6,580 nt of DNA from Streptosporangiaceae bacterium (GCA_030043395.1 JASHXW010000153.1:1-6580), one strand, 5' to 3'; positions 1-6,129 are shown, numbered from the stretch's first letter. Made by a program: numbers and translations. The notes: a model not told the origin generated them from the letters alone.

Positions 1-1
1 C

Positions 2-931
2 GGCCGCGCGGACAGCGACCTGATGCACTTCGGCGTGACGTCGTTTACCGAGTCCGGCTCGGTCTGGTCCTACCGCCTGTCCAGCGCCGAGACCGAAGAG
101 GTGCGCCCGTCCACCGCGAAGTTCGACCCCGCGAAGTACCGGACCGAGCAGGTCTTCGTGCCGTCAGCCGACGGAACGCCTGTCCCGCTTTTCCTCACGT
201 ACCGGAACGACCTGCGGCCAACCGGCGACATCCCGGTGCTGTTGTACGGATATGGCGGGTTCGATATCTCCGTGACGCCGTCGTTCTCCGTGCTGCACGC
301 CGCCTGGGTCGCGGGTGGTGGCCTGCTGGCCGTGGCGAACCTGCGGGGCGGCGGTGAGTACGGCAAGGCATGGCACGACGGCGGCAGGCTCGCGGTCAAG
401 CAGAACACCTTCGACGACTTCTGCGCATGCGCGAGGTGGCTGGCCGAGTCCGGCTGGTCGCGCGCCGACCGGATCGCGATCATCGGAGGCAGCAATGGCG
501 GCCTGCTTGTTGGTGCCTGCCTGACGCAGCACCCCGAGCTGTTCGGCGCGTGCGTGCCGCGAGTCGGCGTACTCGACATGCTTCGCTTCCATAAGTTCAC
601 GATCGGCTGGGCCTGGGTCTCGGACTACGGCAGCCCTGACGACCCGGAGCAGTACCGCTGGGTTCGGGCGTATTCTCCGCTGCACAACCTGCGGCCTGGC
701 CAGAGCTATCCGCCCGCCCTTCTGCTGACCGGCGATCACGATGATCGCGTCGTTCCTGGCCATTCGTTTAAGTTCGCTGCTGCCTTGCAGGCGGCTCAGG
801 GCGGCGACGCGCCGGCGCTGATCAGGATCGAGACCTCGGCTGGGCACGGGGCCGGCAAGCCGACCAGCAAGATCATCGCCGAGTCGGCTGACATCCTGGC
901 GTTCCTGCGGGCTGCACTCGGCCTGATCTAG
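2..931 (+). CDS. Prolyl oligopeptidase (peptidase S9A), 5'-truncated by window edge
   Basis: This is a serine peptidase that cleaves short peptides after proline, usually in the cytosol. The frame is open from base 2, so the Met codon at 23 is probably internal and the N-terminal beta-propeller lies mostly outside the window. Numbering from that Met, the alpha/beta hydrolase domain shows the oxyanion-hole motif LYGYGGF (74-80), the family block ANLRGGGEYG (105-114), nucleophile Ser157 in GGSNGG, acid Asp240 and substrate-binding Arg242 in DHDDRVVP, and His275 in GHGAGKP. These match Ser554, Asp641, Arg643 and His680 of the porcine enzyme. The C-terminus is complete, ending in TAG. Full family members run to about 700 residues, so a bit under half is seen here. 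It converges on the SDR gene with a 76-bp gap filled by a tandem array. Family assignment is very secure; the physiological substrate is unknown. Confidence 0.95.
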   Translation, partial: GRADSDLMHFGVTSFTESGSVWSYRLSSAETEEVRPSTAKFDPAKYRTEQVFVPSADGTPVPLFLTYRNDLRPTGDIPVLLYGYGGFDISVTPSFSVLHAAWVAGGGLLAVANLRGGGEYGKAWHDGGRLAVKQNTFDDFCACARWLAESGWSRADRIAIIGGSNGGLLVGACLTQHPELFGACVPRVGVLDMLRFHKFTIGWAWVSDYGSPDDPEQYRWVRAYSPLHNLRPGQSYPPALLLTGDHDDRVVPGHSFKFAAALQAAQGGDAPALIRIETSAGHGAGKPTSKIIAESADILAFLRAALGLI

Positions 932-934
932 CTT

Positions 935-1021
935 CGCCGCACGCCGGGTCACGTCCGCATGCCGGGTCAGTCCGCAGGCAACAGAGTCAGGTGCGCAGGT
1001 AACAGAGTCAGGTGCGCAGGT
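935..1021. repeat. Degenerate tandem array A at the S9/SDR convergent 3' ends
   Basis: Two perfect 21-bp copies lie head to tail at 980-1000 and 1001-1021. Two diverged 18-bp copies precede them at 944-961 and 962-979, and a partial unit sits at 935-943. The units share a GTCA...CCGCA/GCGCA core. The rightmost copy contains the SDR stop codon (1008-1010, TGA on the minus strand) and the last codons of that gene. Because 21 bp is seven codons, the second copy supplies another in-frame TGA 21 nt downstream. The perfect pair looks recent and the outer units older. Confidence 0.85.
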
Positions 1022-1757
1022 AAGAGGCGCCGTTCAGGTCGAGTATCGCGCCGCTGGCCCACTGTGCCGGCTCGGACGCCAGGTACAGCACGGCGGCGGC
1101 TACTTCGTCGGCCTCGGCGACCCGGCCGAAGGGGCTCTGCGCCCTGAGCGCGTCGCCGCGCGGTGCCTTGAGGTGCTCGTTGGTCATGTCCGTCTCGACG
1201 AAGCCTGGGGCCACGGTGGCCACCGCGATGCCGAGCGGCGCCAGGGCGATAGCCAGCGACTGCCCGAACGCGTTCAGTCCCGCCTTGCTCGCCCCGTAGG
1301 CGGGCGACTCGGGCTCGCCGCGGAACGCGCCGCGCGAGGAGACGTTGATAATCCGGCCGCCTTTGCCGGTCATGTGGCGCACCGCGCACCAGGTGACGTT
1401 CGCGGCGCCGATCAGGTTCACCCCCAGTGTGATCCGCCATTGCTCCTGCCATTGCTGGTAGGAGACCTGGGTGATCGGGTGCGCGGTGAAGACGCCGGCG
1501 TTGTTGACTAGGACGTCGATTCCGCCGAGCGTGTCTGCTGCCTGGTCGACCATCGCCTGCACGGCGTCGCTGTCGGCGAGATCGGCCTGCACGACCACGT
1601 GCCCGGTGCCGGGCAGTTCGGCTGCCAGCCGGGCGGCCAAGTCGGCCGAGTCCCGGTGGTGAACGGCGACCCGGTCGCCGGCATCGGCGAATCGCAAGGC
1701 GGTCGCACGGCCGATGCCGCGCGATGCCCCAGTGATGAGAACAGCGCGTCCGCTCAT
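1008..1757 (-). CDS. Short-chain dehydrogenase/reductase (SDR), FabG-like classical type
   Basis: This is a 249-residue NAD(P)-dependent oxidoreductase of normal length for classical SDRs, probably a soluble cytosolic tetramer like its relatives. The Rossmann glycine motif TGASRGIG is at 9-16, the adenine-pocket Asp59 follows beta-3, and NNAG is at 85-88. The catalytic set is Asn114, Ser141, Tyr154 and Lys158 (YGASK), followed by the PG...TD segment at 184-190. The start fits the fold, since beta-1 begins within a few residues, and AGGG lies 8 nt upstream. Basic residues after beta-2 (HHR, 33-35) hint at NADP(H), which is an inference. The gene lies 88 bp downstream of the PP2C gene on the same strand, so co-transcription is possible, though an array separates them. 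The last codons and stop fall inside array A. The carbonyl or alcohol substrate cannot be read from sequence. Confidence 0.93.
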   Translation of the reverse strand: MSGRAVLITGASRGIGRATALRFADAGDRVAVHHRDSADLAARLAAELPGTGHVVVQADLADSDAVQAMVDQAADTLGGIDVLVNNAGVFTAHPITQVSYQQWQEQWRITLGVNLIGAANVTWCAVRHMTGKGGRIINVSSRGAFRGEPESPAYGASKAGLNAFGQSLAIALAPLGIAVATVAPGFVETDMTNEHLKAPRGDALRAQSPFGRVAEADEVAAAVLYLASEPAQWASGAILDLNGASYLRT

Positions 1758-1765
1758 CGGACAGA

Positions 1766-1769
1766 CCCT
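1766..1769 (-). promoter_or_regulatory. Weak ribosome binding site of the SDR gene
   Basis: AGGG on the minus strand lies 8 nt upstream of the SDR ATG (1757-1755). It sits immediately beside the last unit of array B, so changes in repeat number would alter the spacing from the upstream gene without moving this site. Confidence 0.5.
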
Positions 1770-1834
1770 AGCCTGCCGACGTCGCCAAGCGACAGCCTGC
1801 CGGCATCGCCAAGGGACAGCCAGCCGCTATCGCC
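1770..1834. repeat. Degenerate 24-bp tandem array B between PP2C and SDR genes
   Basis: Read on the minus strand, two full 24-bp units lie at 1834-1811 and 1810-1787 and agree at 20 of 24 positions. A partial 17-bp third unit at 1786-1770 agrees with the second at 15 of 17. All units start GGCGA and contain CGGC-A/T-GGCT. The array starts 11 nt after the PP2C stop codon and ends 12 nt before the SDR ATG, so it makes up nearly all of the 88-bp gap. No strong stem-loop with a U-tract is visible. Confidence 0.75.
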
Positions 1835-1845
1835 GGACGGCGCGG

Positions 1846-3351
1846 TCAGCTCGTGTGCTGGGCAGGGCAGGTGGCGGGAATGGCCGGCTTGGGCCGGTAG
1901 GCCTTGCGCACGAGCTTGGTCTCTGGCTTGCCGTGTACCAGGACCGGCTTGCCATTGGCCCCTCTGACCACGACCTTGTGCAGCTTGGGCCGGTGCAGGT
2001 ACCACTGCCTGACGGCGGCGTAGGCGTTCTGGCAGGTCTGGTAGTCCTTGCGGATCGTGGCAAGGAAGGCGCGTGCCTGGCTGAGGCTTCCTGTCGGTGC
2101 CCGGCTGATGGCCTGGCTGTCGGTGGTCATGATGCCCGCGACCGGGATGGGGGTTCGCTGGTAGACGCTCCTGATGGAGATTCCGAGCACCTTCTCGTTC
2201 AGGCCGCGGTAGATGACCACCTTGCCGGCGCTCGTGCCGACGTAGTACTGGCTGTTCGCGTACTCGTACAGGACAAGCACCCCGACTGCGATGACCAAGA
2301 CGAACAGCCCGACCAGCAGCGGTACGAGCGGCAGCCTGCGGCGCGGTCGGGTCTCCGGCGGCTCATCCTCTGGTTCGGCCGTGTGCCTGGGCTGAGCAGC
2401 GCCTGCCTGGCGAGCGCGGCCACCCTCGGTGTCCTGTCCCGGTGCGCCGTCGAGCCCTGGCAGCGTGCCGTGCCCCGCCGGAACCGCGCCGACGCGTGTC
2501 AGCCCGCCGCCCTCGTCCAGCACCGGGCGGTCGAATGGCCTGGTGCGCGTGTCGTGCACGCCATTGCTCGTGGCGGCGGCTGCCCCGGCGAAGACGGGAG
2601 CACTGGTCGGCCTGAGCTGGCTACGATCTGTGTCGATCACGTCGGCGACGATGCACGTGATGTTGTCCGGGCCGCCGCCGGCGATAGCCAAGTCGATGAG
2701 CTTGAGTACAGCGTCGGCGGGCTCGGGGATCTCGGCGAGCGCCTCGAGGATCGCTTCGTCTGTGACGGCTACCGGCAGTCCGTCCGAGCAGATCAGGAAC
2801 CGGTCACCGACCTGAGCGGCTAGCACCGATAGATCAGGATCGGCGTCGGTCCTGCCGTCCAGGGCACGCAGCAGCAGCGAGCGCTGGGGGTGTGTAGCCG
2901 CCTCCTCGGGTCGGATCCTGCCCTGGTCGATGAGGGCCTGGACGAATGTGTGATCCCTCGTGATCTGGTACAGGTCACCATCCCGCAGGAGGTAAGCGCG
3001 CGAGTCGCCGATGTGGCAGATCGCGGCCGACCCGTCGGCCCACAGCAACGCGGTGAGCGTCGTTCCCATGCTCCCGACGGCCGGATCCGCATCGACGATG
3101 CGCCGCAGCGAGTCCTTCGCGGTGCTCACCGCCGAGGCGAGCGCGTCGGTCAGCTCGGACTCAGGCACCGGCCTGCGGTCCAGCGGTGCCACCGTCGAGA
3201 TCACTGCGGCGCTTGCTACCTCCCCAGCCTCGTAGCCGCCCATGCCGTCCGCGACGGCGAGCAGGTGCGGTCCGGCGTAGGCCGAGTCCTCGTTGCCCTC
3301 CCTGAGCAAGCCGACGTCGGAGCGGACCGCATAGCGCAGTGCGAGTGTCAT
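1846..3351 (-). CDS. Membrane-anchored PP2C-family Ser/Thr protein phosphatase, PstP-like
   Basis: This 501-residue metal-dependent phosphatase probably reverses Ser/Thr kinase (PknA/PknB-type) phosphorylation at the membrane. The cytoplasmic PP2C domain (about 6-240) starts RYAVRSDVGLLREGNED, much like mycobacterial PstP. Metal-site residues are Asp35-Gly36 (ADGMGG), Asp116 (HIGDSR), Asp190 (CSDG) and Asp229 (GGPDN). A low-complexity juxtamembrane linker (about 241-338) and a basic stop-transfer patch RPRRR precede one membrane helix at about 340-362. The outer segment opens with SQYYVGTSAGKVVIYRG, a block also present in mycobacterial PstP, and ends in a Lys/Arg-rich tail whose only cysteines are Cys440 and Cys495. 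GGAG lies 8 nt before the start. Oddities: SDGL is followed by PVAV rather than the usual Ser-Asp, and the rodA/pbpA/pknA/pknB neighbours typical of pstP are absent here. It may therefore be a second, stand-alone paralogue, so I withhold the symbol. Confidence 0.94.
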   Translation of the reverse strand: MTLALRYAVRSDVGLLREGNEDSAYAGPHLLAVADGMGGYEAGEVASAAVISTVAPLDRRPVPESELTDALASAVSTAKDSLRRIVDADPAVGSMGTTLTALLWADGSAAICHIGDSRAYLLRDGDLYQITRDHTFVQALIDQGRIRPEEAATHPQRSLLLRALDGRTDADPDLSVLAAQVGDRFLICSDGLPVAVTDEAILEALAEIPEPADAVLKLIDLAIAGGGPDNITCIVADVIDTDRSQLRPTSAPVFAGAAAATSNGVHDTRTRPFDRPVLDEGGGLTRVGAVPAGHGTLPGLDGAPGQDTEGGRARQAGAAQPRHTAEPEDEPPETRPRRRLPLVPLLVGLFVLVIAVGVLVLYEYANSQYYVGTSAGKVVIYRGLNEKVLGISIRSVYQRTPIPVAGIMTTDSQAISRAPTGSLSQARAFLATIRKDYQTCQNAYAAVRQWYLHRPKLHKVVVRGANGKPVLVHGKPETKLVRKAYRPKPAIPATCPAQHTS

Positions 3352-3359
3352 ATGCGCGG

Positions 3360-3363
3360 CTCC
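3360..3363 (-). promoter_or_regulatory. Ribosome binding site of the PP2C gene
   Basis: GGAG on the minus strand lies 8 nt upstream of the ATG at 3351-3349, a normal spacing. An ATG further upstream runs into TGA after five codons, which supports the chosen start. Confidence 0.7.
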
Positions 3364-3496
3364 ATGACGATCTATCCGGTCGCCCGCGCTGGTCGGGCCG
3401 GCAGCCCGGTCAATGAGCGCAAGGGCGTTCGTGTTGTTGTTGAGCCTAGATCCTCACGGGGTCAGGTGCGTACCACCAAGAGGTTAGAACACCAAT

Positions 3497-3504
3497 TTCG
3501 CGAA
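3497..3504. promoter_or_regulatory. Candidate LacI-family operator core (TTCGCGAA palindrome)
   Basis: TTCGCGAA is a perfect 8-bp palindrome with a central GC step, lying 131 bp before the LacI-family start codon. LacI-family operators are palindromes with a central C/G pair and usually 14-20 bp long; here the symmetry stops at 8 bp. The call rests on location and symmetry only. Confidence 0.25.
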
Positions 3505-3634
3505 CCGGGCGCGATCGGGTGGGGGTGGCCGTATCGTCGGGCGGCGGATCTGGTGCAAATCCGGCGCTAGCCGCTACCATGCGTGAGATGATGCCGGCGC
3601 GATGCCATGGGCAGATCGGAGTGTGTGACGGCCG

Positions 3635-4660
3635 ATGAAGTCCGATCCGCCCGTCACGCTCAGAGACGTGGCGGCAATGGCGGGAGTGCACCCGGCGACC
3701 GCGTCGCGCGCGCTCAATCCGGAGACCAGGCTTCTGGTGAGCGACGAGACCGCTACGCGCATCCTGGCGGCGGCGGACTCGCTCGGATACCGGCCCAATA
3801 CGGTCGCCCGCAGCCTGCGGACTAGGCGCTCGGACACCGTCGGAGTTCTGATACCTGACCTCAACAATCCACTCTTCCCGCCCATTGTGCGCGGAATCGA
3901 GGATCGGCTCGCGGCGGACGGCTATGTCGCGCTCATTGGCAACACCGACTCCGATGACGTGCGTGAACGCCTGGTATTCGAGCGCATGCGGGCCAGGCAC
4001 GTGGACGGGTTCGTGGTCGCCACCGCGCACCTGCACAGTCCCCTGTTTGCCGAGGCGGCCGCCGACGGCATCCCGATCGTCCTGGTGAACCGGCACGCCG
4101 AAGGGTACGACTTCCCGTCGGTCTCGGTCGACAACGAGCGCGGCATCGCGATGGCCGTCTCGCACCTGGTGTCGCTCGGCCACCGGCGGATCGCGCACAT
4201 CGCCGGCCCGCAGGACGTATCGACGGGCTTGAGCCGCTACCGGGGGTTCCTGGCCGCCATGCAGGAGCACGGGCTTGAGGTCGACCCCGCGCTGATCGTG
4301 TACGCGACGGCGTATTCGCTGGATGAGGGCGATCGGTGCGCCCGAGCGGTGCTCGCCTCCGGCCGCGGCTGCACTGCGATCTGCGCCGCGAACGACATGC
4401 TCGCCGTCGGCTGCTACGCCGCGCTCGAGGCAGGCGGGCTGTCCTGCCCGCAGGACATCTCGGTTGTCGGGTTCAACGGGATGCCGTTCATCGAACGGCT
4501 GCGTCCGCCGCTGACTTCGGTGAGCTTCCCGCACTACCAGGTCGGAACTGAGGCGGGCCGGATGATTCTCGAGCAGATCACGACCGACGGCGACCAGGCG
4601 AAAATCCTGTACTTGGCACCGGAGCTGATGGTCAGGGGCTCGACGGCACCACCGCGCTAG
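3635..4660 (+). CDS. LacI/GalR-family transcriptional regulator
   Basis: This 341-residue regulator has the family's normal length and layout. The N-terminal helix-turn-helix is at about 8-28 (VTLRDVAAMAGV...RALN). The hinge helix around 55-63 (NTVARSLRT) inserts into the minor groove, and the periplasmic-binding-protein-like effector domain runs from about 68 to the end. Effector-domain landmarks are PDLNNPLF (74-81), Arg201 in SRYRGF, Asp254 in AANDMLA, and VGFNGMPF at 278-285, where most relatives have VGFDD. TGA seven nt before the ATG in the same frame fixes this as the first possible Met. The nearest GGAG is 13 nt upstream, so initiation may be weak. It probably represses genes for uptake or breakdown of a sugar or other small metabolite. 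The convergent hydrolase and the oxidoreductase beyond it are candidate targets by position; the effector is unknown. Confidence 0.95.
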   Translation: MKSDPPVTLRDVAAMAGVHPATASRALNPETRLLVSDETATRILAAADSLGYRPNTVARSLRTRRSDTVGVLIPDLNNPLFPPIVRGIEDRLAADGYVALIGNTDSDDVRERLVFERMRARHVDGFVVATAHLHSPLFAEAAADGIPIVLVNRHAEGYDFPSVSVDNERGIAMAVSHLVSLGHRRIAHIAGPQDVSTGLSRYRGFLAAMQEHGLEVDPALIVYATAYSLDEGDRCARAVLASGRGCTAICAANDMLAVGCYAALEAGGLSCPQDISVVGFNGMPFIERLRPPLTSVSFPHYQVGTEAGRMILEQITTDGDQAKILYLAPELMVRGSTAPPR

Positions 4661-4727
4661 CGGGTAACCAGCACCGCGCTAGCGGGTAACCAGCACCGCG
4701 CTAGCGGACTAGGTAGCACCGCCTAGC
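4650..4727. repeat. Tandem array C across the LacI and hydrolase stop codons
   Basis: Two perfect 22-bp units lie at 4650-4671 and 4672-4693, followed by a diverged 23-bp unit at 4694-4716 and a partial unit from 4717. Each begins CACCGC, and the first three contain GCGCTAGCGG. The first unit holds the LacI-family TAG (4658-4660); the third holds the hydrolase stop (4709-4711, TAG on the minus strand). The array therefore spans the whole 48-bp convergent gap and both gene ends. Since 22 is not a multiple of 3, the copies fall in successive reading frames. Confidence 0.88.
4700..4727. terminator. Candidate bidirectional terminator hairpin
   Basis: GCTAGCGG at 4700-4707 can pair with CCGCCTAGC at 4719-4727 (8 bp with one bulged base) around an 11-nt loop. 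The smaller motif CCGC-GCTA-GCGG recurs in each array C unit. The location between two convergent genes fits termination in both directions. There is no U-tract, which is common in high-GC actinobacteria but makes the call weak. Confidence 0.35.
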
Positions 4728-5788
4728 TGTCGTGCCATCCAGTCCGCGCTGTACGGCCGGTGCTTGTAAGGCACGTTCGCGCAGCCGTGGTTGCCGTCGT
4801 CGAGCAGCAGGAGCTCGGCGTGGTCCCCGGCTTCGTCGCGCAGCCGCACCGCGTCCTGCCACGGGAGTATCCGGTCCAGCCGGCCGGCCACGATGAGCAG
4901 CGGAGCGGCGATCTGCCCGGCCAGGCCGGCCAGCGACAGCTCGGCGGCCTTCTCGCGCGCCTGCTCTGGCGACGCTGACTTGGACCGGAACGCGAATGCC
5001 GCCCGGCTCAGCTCGGGCATCTGATCCCAGGCTTCGGCCAGGCTGTAAGTGCCGCAGAGCGAGATGGTGGCCCGTACCCGGCTGTCGCCGGTCGCCACCC
5101 GCGCGGCGTAGTAGCCGCCGAGGCTGACTCCCCAGATTCCGATCCGGTGCTTGTCGATGCCGTCGAGTCCGCTCACCGCGTCGATGATCGCGCCGCCGGG
5201 GACCTCCCAGTCGCCCCGGATCGCCAGGTCGTACTCGGCCTCGCCCTGCCCGGGCCCGTCGACCGACAGCGTGGCGAGGCCGCGGCTGAGGAACAAGTCC
5301 TCGGTGGGCCGGAACTCCTCCTTGGCCGAATCCAGGCCCGGGATCAGCACGACCACCGGGTGCGGACCAGGCCCCGCAGGTCGGCGCAGGATCCCCACGA
5401 TGGCTGAGCCGTCGAACGGTATCTCAAGGCGCTCGCCCGGAGGGTCCAGGTAGGGCAGCGCGTCGCCGGCGCACCGCACGGCCGACATGTGCGCGGCTCG
5501 CATCTGGCCTGGATCGTCGACGAACAGGAACTTCGCGAAGTGGTAGTAGACGGCGGCCTGGGACAGGTGCGCGCCTGCGGAGCGCTCCCGCCCGGCCACG
5601 AGCGCTGTCCTGCCGAGGTCCTCGTGCACCGCGGCTGCCTGACACCAGTGCTCGCACCAGGCGTCCCATTCGCCGATCTCCGAGGTTACTCGAGCGAAAT
5701 CATTGTAATCTACCCCATTAGCCACGAAACGAGGGGCCCAGTGACTGATTGCGGCTTCAACTCGACGGTCCGGCATGGGCGTAAGCAT
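4709..5788 (-). CDS. Alpha/beta hydrolase resembling 2,6-dihydroxypseudooxynicotine hydrolase (C-C hydrolase type)
   Basis: This 359-residue serine-type hydrolase has an N-terminal helical segment (about 1-115) before the alpha/beta hydrolase core. It shows the phrase IPGLDSAKEEF (149-159), nucleophile Ser222 in GVSLGG, acid Asp305 in GRLDRILPW and His334 in DGNHGCAN. As I recall, the nicotine-pathway 2,6-dihydroxypseudooxynicotine hydrolase (about 367 residues) uses Ser217, Asp300 and His329, giving identical spacing between all three. The N-terminal ISHWAPRFVANGVD and YYHFAKFLF blocks also fit that subfamily, whose members cleave C-C bonds in diketone-like side chains; related proteins include FrsA-like and fungal Ayg1-type hydrolases. 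The actual substrate here is unknown, and nothing nearby indicates nicotine breakdown. There is no signal peptide. A second Met at residue 5 is an alternative start; neither has a strong ribosome site. It converges on the LacI-family gene and may be under its control. Confidence 0.9.
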   Translation of the reverse strand: MLTPMPDRRVEAAISHWAPRFVANGVDYNDFARVTSEIGEWDAWCEHWCQAAAVHEDLGRTALVAGRERSAGAHLSQAAVYYHFAKFLFVDDPGQMRAAHMSAVRCAGDALPYLDPPGERLEIPFDGSAIVGILRRPAGPGPHPVVVLIPGLDSAKEEFRPTEDLFLSRGLATLSVDGPGQGEAEYDLAIRGDWEVPGGAIIDAVSGLDGIDKHRIGIWGVSLGGYYAARVATGDSRVRATISLCGTYSLAEAWDQMPELSRAAFAFRSKSASPEQAREKAAELSLAGLAGQIAAPLLIVAGRLDRILPWQDAVRLRDEAGDHAELLLLDDGNHGCANVPYKHRPYSADWMARQLGGAT

Positions 5789-6104
5789 TGCACCCGTTTG
5801 CAGTCGCCGGCCGGCGCTCTGCCGCCCTGGTCACGTTCGTATTGCGAAGATGGCGCATCCAGGGCCGAATGCGGTGGGATGCGGAAGAATGACTACCGCG
5901 CGGGCCGCGCTGGGTCCGCTGCTAGCGGGCGGCCGACAGGCCGTCATCGTGCTTCCACAAGCCAAAACTCGCTCTGCCGACCGTGCGATGGTGGGCGCGA
6001 TTCCGATGATTCGTCCGCCTGCAGTGCGGGTCAGGAGGAAAATTGCCCATTGACAGGAGGCTGTCCGGTAGATCACGCTCTTCCTGCAAACGATTGCTAC
6101 GTCA

Positions 6105-6129
6105 CTGGTCGCTATCTAGCGGTTACCAG
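6105..6129. promoter_or_regulatory. Bulged inverted repeat upstream of the oxidoreductase gene
   Basis: The left arm CTGGT-CGCTA pairs with TAGCG, then a 3-nt bulge (GTT), then ACCAG. As DNA it is a two-part dyad of 5+5 bp. As RNA it gives nine base pairs with a 3-nt bulge and an ATCT loop. It ends 46 bp before the oxidoreductase ATG, a fitting place for an operator or leader hairpin. Its right arm (CTAGCGGTTACCAG) nearly repeats the CTAGCGGGTAACCAG segment of array C. Confidence 0.45.

Larger units (their letters stand above)
3352..3634. promoter_or_regulatory. Divergent intergenic region between PP2C (-) and LacI regulator (+)
   Basis: This 283-bp gap must hold the promoters of both genes. 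I see no convincing -35/-10 pair at standard spacing, no tRNA and no long inverted repeat. It contains the 8-bp palindrome TTCGCGAA at 3497-3504 and the sequence GCGCTAGC at 3564-3571, which recurs in array C after the LacI gene. It also holds a short hairpin, CGGAT...ATCCG, at about 3545-3563. Any of these could be an autoregulatory operator, but none is proven. Confidence 0.5.

Noticed and set aside
967..1452. Long minus-strand open frame ending in a repeated L-P-A-H-L-T-L peptide
   Set aside because: It overlaps the SDR gene in another frame. The peptide repeat is only the translation of array A, and the SDR frame has all catalytic motifs.
1714..2823. 369-codon plus-strand open frame
   Set aside because: It lies opposite the PP2C gene, has no recognisable domain and is a typical antisense frame in GC-rich coding DNA.
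3461..3470. GTCAGGTGCG shared between the PP2C upstream region and array A
   Set aside because: A 10-bp match in GC-rich DNA with no extended similarity is within chance.
3540..3580. tRNA-like 3' end (GGTGCAAATCC followed by TACCA)
   Set aside because: The stem around this loop is 5 bp with a 9-nt loop, not a T-arm, and no anticodon or acceptor arm can be built upstream.
3446..4534. 362-codon minus-strand open frame
   Set aside because: It is antisense to the LacI-family gene, whose helix-turn-helix and effector domain are unambiguous; the opposite frame is Arg/His/Asp-rich with no domain.
935..4727. CRISPR array
   Set aside because: Units are 18-24 bp and directly abutting, without unique spacers, and there are no cas genes.
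5889..6053. 54-codon open frame in the hydrolase/oxidoreductase gap
   Set aside because: There is only a weak GGAAG before the ATG, third-position G/C preference fades after the first half, and no family is recognisable. Its first half is the most gene-like part of the gap but is not enough to call.
6050..6078. TTGACA as a -35 box
   Set aside because: The sequence 17 bp downstream (TCACGC) is not a plausible -10, and the TAGATC nearby is at only 13 bp spacing.
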